From NCBI RefSeq assembly GCF_000234665.1, contig NC_018338.1, positions 360,501 to 424,500 of the forward strand: a stretch of 64,000 nucleotides of DNA, written 5' to 3'. Below are positions 51,946 through 60,325 of this stretch, one piece after another. Positions within the stretch are counted from its first letter, which is position 1; the number at the start of each line of letters is the position of its first letter. The stretch comes from Leishmania mexicana MHOM/GT/2001/U1103 (taxonomy: Eukaryota; Euglenozoa; Kinetoplastea; Trypanosomatida; Trypanosomatidae). A program made the position numbers and the translations under genes. The notes beneath the pieces were generated by a model that worked only from the letters and a program-made list of their open reading frames with translations, was not told the DNA's origin and ran no database searches.

Positions 51946-54480
51946 ATGGAAACGCTTGGCCTTCCCCTCACCCCGGGCTCGACCACTGCCATTCTGCACC
52001 CATTCAATGTTCTACGTGTAAGCCACGCTGTCTTGCGCCATGCCTTTAGCGCCTTCAACCCTGACACTGCGGTGGTGCGCCGCACGCACCACCGCTCGCA
52101 CTCCCACGCAGGGGCTACGGAAAGCCGGTTTGGCGCTGAAAGTGGTGACGGTGGTGGTGACGCGGCCTCGGTGGCGTCCTCACGCCAGTCGAGAAGGTCT
52201 GCACGCAGCGCTGCAGGTGAGCCGTCAAGCGAGCGTCTGCATCGGCGGCACCGCTCCAATAACGGCGACTCTACGGAAACGCCAACAGGTCAGCGTCGCC
52301 ACCGCCGCTCTTCCGTCGAGAGTGACAAGAGCAGCAGAGGCGCAGCTGAAGGGGTGCCAGCAGCGTCCTCAAGCCGCCGCACGCGTAGCGCTGAAGAACC
52401 GCTCGTCGTGTCGAGGCGCGCGTCCACGGACGGTGGAAGCAGCAGCATCACCAGCGCGCCCGGCTCGAGTGGCGGCCGGGTGCGCCGCAGTCATAGCGAT
52501 GGTTCCCGCAGCCGTGCACCGGTTCTCCCTGACGACCAAGTTGGCCTCGGTAGCGGCACCACTCGCATGAGCTCTTCACTGGCATCTTCGGCGTCGCACC
52601 CGCTTTCTCGGGTGGCAACCGCGGCGTTGGCAAGCGGTCTGACCCCTCCACTGGCTCCTCCGCCCCCTGTCACGGACATCGGCAAGCCCCCGTTGAGTTC
52701 CCGTCGTCTCTCGAGCTCGCGCACCGCTGCTAGCACGCCTGATGTGGCGACTCACTCGCGGCATCGCCATCACCGTAGCGGAAGCGGTGGTGGGCTTACC
52801 AGCAGCAGCCAGCGCTCCTCACGCTCGCATCGAAGCGACAACGGCGACGACAAAGACGAAGCTGGGAGCAGTGTTATCGTCGTTCGCGATGGCGAGGCGG
52901 CTCGACTCGGCTCGAAAATGTCAACGTGGTCGCCGACGAGCTGGTGGCAACGCATGCGGGCGAAAAATATGACGCGGTCGGCGTACCTCATCGACCACGT
53001 CATTCACGCTGTTCCAGTAGCCATTGTGCACTACTGCTGTGAGCTGAAGCGGCAGCTGGTGACTCTGCCGCTGCTGCGCTTCTTCGACCTACTGCCGTCG
53101 CCTGGAACGGCGAAAACCCGGGGCGGCACTTCCAGAAGCCCCCCAGGTGCAGCCGCAGCGGCGTGGTTGCCCACCGAAGGATGGTTTGAGAACCTCTCTG
53201 CCCCGCACGTGGCCCACCTCCTCTTCATGCGGTGGATGCTGGCGGCGACCGAGTCGTACATTTCGAAGCTCTTCTTCGACCAGAGCCTGGTGGTGCGGCA
53301 ACTGCGCAGCAAGCGGACTCGGCGGCGATTGCTAGGCTGGGGATTAAGACTTGTATCTCACACTGTCTTTGACCCCTTCCTGCTGAGTATTGTGGTGCCG
53401 CTGCTGCTCTCCTGGGGTGCGACTCCCAAGGATGGCGACGCGTCATCGCTGCTGCCGTCGCCGCCGCCGCGAGTTTTCTTCACGGTGGCCGGTGCCATCC
53501 GGGGTCTAGGGATTAGCGCGGCGGCTGTAACGATTCAGCAGCTCTTGATGCCCCTGGCGAGCCACCTGGTGGACCGGGCGGTGCTGACCGTCTTCGAGGC
53601 AGTCGAGTACCTCATCATGCGCCGCTACGCCCAGTGGTCGGACGACGACGATGAGGACGATGACTACAACGAGGATGATGAGGACGATGACGATCGCGCG
53701 TCGCTCGCCTCGGGTGTTAGCGAAGGAGCGCGCTCTCAGCAAAGTGTGAGCATGTCAGTTCCCACCACCACTCCCAGTGGGGGCGGGGCGGGGGGGACGG
53801 CTACACTCTCGGCAGAGAAGCGCGTGGAGCATGTGCAGCGTCAATTGCGGCGAGAGCGCCGCGAGCGCCGTAAGCGACGTAAGCGGCGGCAAGCCGAGCG
53901 GGAGCATGCCATGCGGCTGGCCATTCTTCGCGCCATCGTGTACCGCGTCGTGGCCTCTCTTGTGGCTCAGTCGCTCATTGATCATCCGCTTAGCGTGTTG
54001 GTGGAGCTGTTGCGCGGTCGCGCGACACTGCACCTCACGGGACTCCTTCAACCGTACGCGGCCATGACGGATGCAAGTGATGGACTGTCATGGACGAACC
54101 TGTGGCGGTACGCCTTGCAGCTGGCTGACCCGACCGCAACAGTCAGAGACGCGACAAAAGGAGAAGACGTCGGCGAAGAAGGCGTGCCACCGCTGGTAAC
54201 GGTGCTGCGTCGAGCCGGTCGCACGATTACCCGGGAGGTGGTTGTGCTGTCTTCTAGTGTTTTGACGGCGTCTGGGCAGACGGCGGCCATTGCGGCAGTG
54301 CAGCAGCGCGCTGCACAAACCGTCGCGCAGGGCGGCATTCCATCAGCGGCCGACAGCGCAGATTTCATGGCACGTACTATCTCGTCCCTCTCGCCCTTCT
54401 ATTACGGCATTCAGTTCACGGTGATTGACAAAGTGCTGAGCTTCTACATGGCCGTGTGGACGCGGTTGACGAAGCAGTAG
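51946..54480 (+). CDS. Large membrane protein, hypothetical (possible mitochondrial carrier-like repeats)
   Basis: An 844-residue protein of no certain family. Residues about 40-325 are a disordered Ser/Arg/His-rich region. The C-terminal half has several hydrophobic stretches, for example HVIHAVPVAIVHYC (about 350), FDPFLLSIVVPLLLSW (about 472-487), ISAAAVTIQQLLMPLA (about 523-538) and YRVVASLVAQSLI (about 665-677). These are interrupted by an acidic run (DDDDEDDDYNEDDEDDDD, about 565-582) and a very basic run (RRERRERRKRRKRR). A recurring pattern, [HD]-P-[FL]-x-x-L, appears at the N-terminus (ILHPFNVLRVSHA, about 16-28), mid-protein (FDPFLLSIV) and near the end (DHPLSVLVELLRG). This resembles the threefold signature of mitochondrial carrier-type proteins such as Ugo1/MTCH2. 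That link is inference only. Start 51946 is the first ATG of the frame. Confidence 0.7.
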   Translation: METLGLPLTPGSTTAILHPFNVLRVSHAVLRHAFSAFNPDTAVVRRTHHRSHSHAGATESRFGAESGDGGGDAASVASSRQSRRSARSAAGEPSSERLHRRHRSNNGDSTETPTGQRRHRRSSVESDKSSRGAAEGVPAASSSRRTRSAEEPLVVSRRASTDGGSSSITSAPGSSGGRVRRSHSDGSRSRAPVLPDDQVGLGSGTTRMSSSLASSASHPLSRVATAALASGLTPPLAPPPPVTDIGKPPLSSRRLSSSRTAASTPDVATHSRHRHHRSGSGGGLTSSSQRSSRSHRSDNGDDKDEAGSSVIVVRDGEAARLGSKMSTWSPTSWWQRMRAKNMTRSAYLIDHVIHAVPVAIVHYCCELKRQLVTLPLLRFFDLLPSPGTAKTRGGTSRSPPGAAAAAWLPTEGWFENLSAPHVAHLLFMRWMLAATESYISKLFFDQSLVVRQLRSKRTRRRLLGWGLRLVSHTVFDPFLLSIVVPLLLSWGATPKDGDASSLLPSPPPRVFFTVAGAIRGLGISAAAVTIQQLLMPLASHLVDRAVLTVFEAVEYLIMRRYAQWSDDDDEDDDYNEDDEDDDDRASLASGVSEGARSQQSVSMSVPTTTPSGGGAGGTATLSAEKRVEHVQRQLRRERRERRKRRKRRQAEREHAMRLAILRAIVYRVVASLVAQSLIDHPLSVLVELLRGRATLHLTGLLQPYAAMTDASDGLSWTNLWRYALQLADPTATVRDATKGEDVGEEGVPPLVTVLRRAGRTITREVVVLSSSVLTASGQTAAIAAVQQRAAQTVAQGGIPSAADSADFMARTISSLSPFYYGIQFTVIDKVLSFYMAVWTRLTKQ

Positions 54481-54984
54481 AGCCCTTCAACGAAGCGGCA
54501 AAGAGGACGAGGTCAACGCATGCGTTTCTTTCTTTTGTTTTTGTGTGTGTGTGTGTGTTGTGGTTTTAGTTCGGTGGATGTCTGTCTAGAGATGCACCTG
54601 TTCGGCGTGTGCGTGCATGAGAGGGTGCCCGCATGCGCCGCTGCTTCAGCGTCCACTCAACGGTGCTCGGTTTACCCTTTCCTCTGATTCTTTCGCGCTC
54701 TCCATAGATATGTGTATGAGGATGATGCGGCCGTGGTCCTGTGACCGACCTTTCTCGGTCGGCGTGTGTACGTATGAGCAATGTGTACACACGCACACAC
54801 ATAGACACGCACCAGCCCCGCCCCCCCCCCTCCCTCCCCCCCCCTCCCTCCGACTCTCCCTCTCTCTCTCTTTCATGGTGTTGCGCGTCTCCTTCCGTAA
54901 ACTGTCGTTCTCACCCTGCTGTTGAACTCTTGTTCCGCCTGTGTGTCCTCTTATCCGCCTGATATGACGCGCAGGGAAGACGGA

Positions 54985-55012
54985 GGGGGGGGGAGGCGGG
55001 GGCGGGGCGGGG
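54985..55012 (+). other. G-rich quadruplex-forming motif in sense strand
   Basis: A run of nine G, then GGCGGGGG, then two further GGGG runs separated by single C. Strong quadruplex potential in the RNA-sense strand upstream of the KRI1 gene. Confidence 0.7.
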
Positions 55013-55577
55013 TCATTCTGCGGGGCGCGTTTCGCGCGGCGCACCACACCGTGCAGTCCCCCTCACGAAGCCAAACAAGCGTGCATCTACTCAGGTGGCT
55101 GTGGCGGAGGGAGGGCGTGTTTCTCGATCAACTGCCGCGTGTTACTCTGGATGCTCCGTGGCACTGCAATACTCAGCAGCAGCAAAGTGTGCACGTGTGT
55201 GTCTGGCTGAGAAGACCGCCCTCGCAAATGATGAGGGAGGTGGAGACGGCGCTAATCGCCCTCCTTCTCCTTTTTTTTGAAAGCGGCAAAGAGTTTACCG
55301 GGCCGGAAACGAACAACGTGAACACCACTGCATGCATACATCTGCAGCCGCACAACTGTCAGCACGTTACTCTGTAGCGCCTTGTTCTCCATATGCGTGG
55401 GCCTGTCGGTCTGTATATCCGTGGTGGTGGTGGTGGTGGGTATCGTGTAGGGGGTGGGGGCCATCGCGTGAGAAGGAGAGTTTGAAGTCGAACGCGCCCT
55501 GTTCCCCTCTTCGCACTTCTCCTGTCCTGCGGCGGCCATCTCTGTGACGCGCACAAGCACATGCACGCATATCTCTC

Positions 55578-55593
55578 ATATATATATATATAT
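55578..55593. repeat. (TA)n microsatellite
   Basis: Alternating AT run just upstream of the KRI1 polypyrimidine tract. Confidence 0.8.
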
Positions 55594-55646
55594 CCTTGCT
55601 TTTCCTTCTTCCGCACCTGTTCCTCTTTCGCGGCCTTCTCCTCAAG
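55594..55646 (+). promoter_or_regulatory. Predicted trans-splice acceptor of KRI1
   Basis: A T/C tract (55594-55643) ends at CTCAAG (AG at 55645-55646). The first downstream ATG is 55688, out of frame with KRI1; the in-frame ATG follows at 55692. Confidence 0.55.
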
Positions 55647-55691
55647 TGGACACCACCGCCAATCGAAACTGCGCTATTTGTTGCTACATGC

Positions 55692-58600
55692 ATGACGGAT
55701 ATCGAGAAAAGGGATTCGACTTCGGCACCACCACCGCCGCACTCCGACTTAAACGCAAACACGTGGTTTAGCTGCAGAGAAAGCAAAGGCGTTCACAAGT
55801 ACATGCCACCCACAACCCCCTCCTCCTCCGCCTCGGCGAAGGTGCCGCACCGTATCGTGTTCGACTCAGACGACTCGTCCTCGAGTGATGGCGAAGGGCA
55901 CAAATGTGGTGGCGGCTCGCTCGCACAAGAGATGACAGCCGCGGCAGAACGGGAGCTTCGCAAGAACCCGCACGCGGAGAGCGGTCGCGCCAGGCTGCCT
56001 CGTGCGCACCCGCTCGCTCCATCAGGCACGTCTACTGTCAAGACGTCGTCGACCGCGGTGCCGCACAGGGCAGAAAAGATGGACCTGTTCGGCAGTGACT
56101 CCTCCTCGTCCGACGCGGAGACAGAGGAAGAGGCGAAAGATGCGATGACGCCAACAACGGGGGAGTCGAGCCTGCAAACGTCTACAGCCGCGTCCCTCGC
56201 GCCAGCATACGCGCGTGGCAAGGCAGACGGCTCCGCCAGCAAAACGGCACACATCCAGGGTCTCTCTTTTCGGCGAGTTGAGGACGGCGAAGCAAACGGC
56301 AAGAGGCGTCCGCTGACAGGGGGCACTGAGGGTGGTGACGACGAGGAAAACAGCAGCGACGAGGAAGTCGTGCTGCACATTAACAAAGCGTACGCGGCGC
56401 GTTACGAGGAGCAGAAGCGTAAGCAAGAGCTCCACACGTTGACGGAGAAGTACAAGGGGAAGCTTGGCAAGGCCGCCGCTCTCGGCTTCGGCGATGACGA
56501 CGACGAAAAGGGTGAGGAGGACAGTTCTGATGACGAGGAGCTCGAGGAAGACGACGATGCGGTGCTCCTCACTCATGAAAACAACCTCAGCTTTGCCAAG
56601 GCTCTGTTGGCCGTGCGCAAGGCTACGGTGCCGCTCCGCATCAGCAGGAGTGCCAAGAAGGGCAAAACGGCGGCGGCGGCTTCTGCTGCAGAGGATGAGG
56701 ACTCCCCCTCCTCACCCGCCGACTCCGAGCCCGCTGCGGAAGCCCTACTGCCCAAGGAGGAGCTCCTCAAGCAGCGTTTCTTTCCTCCCATGGAGGAGCA
56801 GATTCGTGTGAACACCAACGTCTTTGAGCGACGCATGGCGCAGAAGCGGAGCAAAGCCGCTGGCAAGAGCAAGTTCACACTCGCCGATGAGTACAAGCGT
56901 GCCCTCGAGGCCACCGCCGGGTCGGAGGATGCCGTGGTGGACGACTCCAACGAGGCCGGCGAGCGCGACGGGCTGCGAAAGCTGCGGCCGCAGAACGCAG
57001 AGGAAGCAAAACTCCGCGCCGCTTTCTTGCGTGATGTGGAGGACAGCACGAACAGCTTTGAAGTGGTCCGCGGCGCCACCTCAGAGTACGCGTCAGCACC
57101 AGCGGCGTCCAATAGCAACGAGGACAGCGCGGACGAAGATGAGCAGCCGCGCGGAGCCAGTGAGGACGAGAAGCGATTGCTGGAGGAGGCGTTTGCGCTG
57201 AGCATGTCCGCTGCCACTGCCAAGAAGAGTAGGAAGAAGCAGCAGCAGGGCGCCAGTGTCAATGACGACGCAACTGATAGTGAAGCATTCCTGCGCGACT
57301 TCTTCATCCAGGAACTCTGGCGCCCTGGCGCAACTCGGAAGAAGAGCAGGGCGCACAAACCCAGCGCCGACAGTGGCGAGGACTCAGAGGAAAGCGACGG
57401 AAATGAAGAAGAATCGGCCGGCTCATACTACAACCGCCTCGCCCAACTCGCCCGTGAGGAGGAGGACGAGGCCTTCTTCAACAATGCAGAGGTGTGGGAG
57501 CGGGAGTACCAAGAGAAGAAGTACCGCCACCAAGAAGCGGAAGAGGAAGCGGCCAACGGCGGCGCTTTGGCGGCACACGTGCAGACGTTTCCTCGCCCCA
57601 TTGGCGAGGCTGCGACGGGGCTACTCCGCAAGCCGGATACCACGCGCAAGGACGCGCGGCAGCGGCGCCGCGAGCGCGCAGAGGCGGCACGTGCACAGCA
57701 GCTCGAGGAGCTGAAGCGACTGAAGCACCTGAAGCGGAAGGAGATCGAAGACCAGCGTGTCCTCATCGCGTCCGTCGCCGGCCTGAAAGCGGCGACCGCC
57801 GCGCAGTTTGGCGGGGATGAGAAAGAGGAGGCTCAGCTGGCCAAGCTGAAGGCGGTGTGGTCGGACAAGGACCTCGACGCCCCATTCGACCCGGCGGAGT
57901 TCGATCGCAAGATGGCGCAGCTCTTCGACGGCGATTACTACGACGAGAAGAACGTCGACGAGGACGAGATTGCGTACTTTGATGAAGAGCTCGACAAGGA
58001 GTCCGGCGAGGACGACGATGGCACGGCAGAGGTCATCCGAGCTGGCGAGGCACCCGCGCTGTTTGCGGCGAACTCACTGGAGGAGGCACAGTCGATGATG
58101 CCGGCCGTCTCAGCAGCGAAGGCGAAGAAGAAAGGGAAGAGCACCGAGGTCTTCTTCCATGATGACTTCGGACCCTCATCGGAAGCCGGTGTCACTGACG
58201 CCCTCTCTCTCCTCTACCCGTCAGAGGCACTGCAGCAGCTGGAGAAGGAGCGACAGCGACTGAATGACCTGATCGCCTCCTCTACCGGGAAGAGCGAGAC
58301 CGACGCTGAGCTGATGGAGCGCCTGCAAGCGTCCCTGAAGCAGAAGGAAGAAGAATACTATCAGCTCCACCGCGACGCCGGCGCAGCATCGTCAGACGGC
58401 GCAGGCGCGGGCGTCAGTGGTGGCTTCCGGTACCGTGAGGTGCCTGCAGAGGACTTCACACTCTCTGTCGAGGAAATCTTGGCTCTCGATGATCGGCAGC
58501 TAAACATGATTGCCCCCATGAACTGCTATGCGGCTTACCTCGACAAGGATAGCAACGAGCGAGATCGTCGTCGCATTGAACGCCGCCGGCAGAAGGGCTT

Positions 58601-58949
58601 CCGCCAGGTGGACTCCGACCGCACCTCGCGACGCTATGGAAACGTGAAGAGCACTGCTCTATTGAACCCAGAGCAAATAGACGACGAGGAGGGCAGGGCG
58701 ATTGTGGCGAACCTGTCTAAGCGCCTACGCGAGGAAGGCGAGGACCCCGATGCGCCGCTGGAGATGCCAAACTACGTGCGAGGCCGAGGCCGCGGAAGAG
58801 GTGGCGCGCCGGTGGACTCGTCGCGTGACGCGTCGTTCTCTCGAGGCAAGTGGCCACGCACGGAAGGCCGTGGCCGTGCCAGCTGTCGAGGGGGATTTTT
58901 TCCGTCCGTTCGCGGCGGCAGAGGAGGGAGAGGCCATGGTAGGCGCTAA
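55692..58949 (+). CDS. KRI1: KRI1-like ribosome biogenesis protein
   Basis: A 1085-residue, highly charged protein matching KRI1, a nucleolar factor needed for 40S/18S rRNA maturation in yeast. Supporting features in order: acidic Ser-rich N-terminus (DSDDSSSSDGE); YKGKLGKAAALGFG and an acidic block (about 250-290); FLRDFFIQELWRP (about 532); FFNNAEVWEREYQEKKYRHQ (about 595-612); a basic coiled-coil-like region (QLEELKRLKHLKRKEIEDQR); PFDPAEFDRKMAQLFDGDYY (about 731-750); and a KRI1 C-terminal domain (REVPAEDFTLSVEEILALDD, about 914-1000). The last 55 residues form an RGG-type tail (RGRGRGRGG), common in nucleolar RNA-binding proteins. Start is uncertain: 55692 is the first in-frame ATG, but coding-like third-position bias begins near the second one at 55803, and an overlapping out-of-frame ATG lies at 55688. 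Confidence 0.9.
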   Translation: MTDIEKRDSTSAPPPPHSDLNANTWFSCRESKGVHKYMPPTTPSSSASAKVPHRIVFDSDDSSSSDGEGHKCGGGSLAQEMTAAAERELRKNPHAESGRARLPRAHPLAPSGTSTVKTSSTAVPHRAEKMDLFGSDSSSSDAETEEEAKDAMTPTTGESSLQTSTAASLAPAYARGKADGSASKTAHIQGLSFRRVEDGEANGKRRPLTGGTEGGDDEENSSDEEVVLHINKAYAARYEEQKRKQELHTLTEKYKGKLGKAAALGFGDDDDEKGEEDSSDDEELEEDDDAVLLTHENNLSFAKALLAVRKATVPLRISRSAKKGKTAAAASAAEDEDSPSSPADSEPAAEALLPKEELLKQRFFPPMEEQIRVNTNVFERRMAQKRSKAAGKSKFTLADEYKRALEATAGSEDAVVDDSNEAGERDGLRKLRPQNAEEAKLRAAFLRDVEDSTNSFEVVRGATSEYASAPAASNSNEDSADEDEQPRGASEDEKRLLEEAFALSMSAATAKKSRKKQQQGASVNDDATDSEAFLRDFFIQELWRPGATRKKSRAHKPSADSGEDSEESDGNEEESAGSYYNRLAQLAREEEDEAFFNNAEVWEREYQEKKYRHQEAEEEAANGGALAAHVQTFPRPIGEAATGLLRKPDTTRKDARQRRRERAEAARAQQLEELKRLKHLKRKEIEDQRVLIASVAGLKAATAAQFGGDEKEEAQLAKLKAVWSDKDLDAPFDPAEFDRKMAQLFDGDYYDEKNVDEDEIAYFDEELDKESGEDDDGTAEVIRAGEAPALFAANSLEEAQSMMPAVSAAKAKKKGKSTEVFFHDDFGPSSEAGVTDALSLLYPSEALQQLEKERQRLNDLIASSTGKSETDAELMERLQASLKQKEEEYYQLHRDAGAASSDGAGAGVSGGFRYREVPAEDFTLSVEEILALDDRQLNMIAPMNCYAAYLDKDSNERDRRRIERRRQKGFRQVDSDRTSRRYGNVKSTALLNPEQIDDEEGRAIVANLSKRLREEGEDPDAPLEMPNYVRGRGRGRGGAPVDSSRDASFSRGKWPRTEGRGRASCRGGFFPSVRGGRGGRGHGRR

Positions 58950-60325
58950 TCGAGTGCGTTCTTCGGGCCTGCCCTCTTTCGCTCTCCTCATTGCGCGCTG
59001 CCTTTCATGCACACCCGCACGATGAGAGAGAGAAAGACAACGTAACGGCAGTGTTCTTCTGTAAGTGTGTTGGAAGGGTGATGCCGACTGTTGGACGTTG
59101 GTGCTGAACGTCTTCTCGTGTGTGTTTTCCTTCCTTTGTTCTTTCTTTGTCCTAACGAGTAATGCCACGCAGCCCGTTGACCGGGACTCTTTCGCCATGG
59201 TGCACTGACACGCACACACGCACACGCACAGATGCGCAGTGGTAAGCTAACTTGAAGAGTGCAACCCACTCATCAACAACAAACTGAGTTACCTCCGCGC
59301 CCGTTGCTCGACTGCTGCAGCGGGGTTACAAGGACGCTCCTCCCCCCCCCCCGCGTCGACAAAGTGGATGTGCGCGGTAGGCCGCACTGATGGGTAGTCA
59401 ATGAAGAGGGAGAAAACACGGCGGTGCTGCTGTGCGTGTGTACACACCTTGGTCGTCTCTGTTGCGTCGCTCCCCGCCGCCGGCAAACCCTCGACAAGTG
59501 GAAGGCTGGGTCTCATCGAGTTTTGCGCTTGCTCGCGCTGCCAAAGCCCCTTGCGCCTGGTGTGTGTGTGTGTGTTTTCCTTGTCAGTGTGGGATGTCGC
59601 CTTCCACCATATTCCTTGTAACTCTTTCTGCTTTCGCACCCGCTGCACATGCCCACTCGAACATCATCCTCTCACGCACACGTACACGGGGGTGGGTCTG
59701 CGTCCTTTCCACTACCGCAGTCGGTAGTCGCTTGCCTTTGGCTAGATTTGGTGTAGCCGGCACACACGCACACACACACATACACATACATACCTCAGCT
59801 CTTCTTTTGTTTTCTTTGCATTCCTGCGCGTCTGGGCTTGCCTTGGGAGGAAGGGAAGGGAAGTCGTGGGCGTGTGTGTCTGTATCCCTCCGGCGACGCG
59901 TGTCAGCGCTTTCTACCGCCTTTCACTCTGATACCCAGCTGTGCAACGGATTGTCTGTGTCCACGTTTACGCGTTCGTCACTCTTCCTCTTTTTTCACAC
60001 TTTCTTAGAAACACACCTGCACACACACACACCTTTCGCATAGACATTCTTACATACCAGCCGCGGAACGCAGTGCCTCTCCGTCCACCGCTGCACGTGG
60101 GTCCGAATCATTCTTTTTCCTGTTAGACGCCCCTCCTCCGCACACACATACACGCATACACCTTATCTTTTCGGTCATTTGGCGAAGCGCGCCTCGTTTA
60201 CTGCTTCTCGCGCACGGTACCTCCACACCGGCCTCGTGAATCGTCAACTAGAGGACGCGTAATAGATTCCTCAACCTATCTCTCTTCTGTGGCGCGGTCC
60301 GTTGCTTTGAGACGACCATAGCACC
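58950..60325. other. Intergenic region after KRI1
   Basis: About 1.4 kb with short GT and CA runs (59559-59575, 59762-59782, 60015-60031) and a C run at 59341-59352. A C/T tract at about 60270-60290 before the next gene is the likely splice region. No gene seen. Confidence 0.65.

Larger units (their letters stand above)
54481..55691. other. Intergenic region before KRI1
   Basis: About 1.2 kb with a GT run (54543-54560), poly-C/T at about 54820-54875, a G-quadruplex motif (54985-55012), a GGT repeat at about 55422-55440 and a TA run at 55578-55593. No gene seen. Confidence 0.65.
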
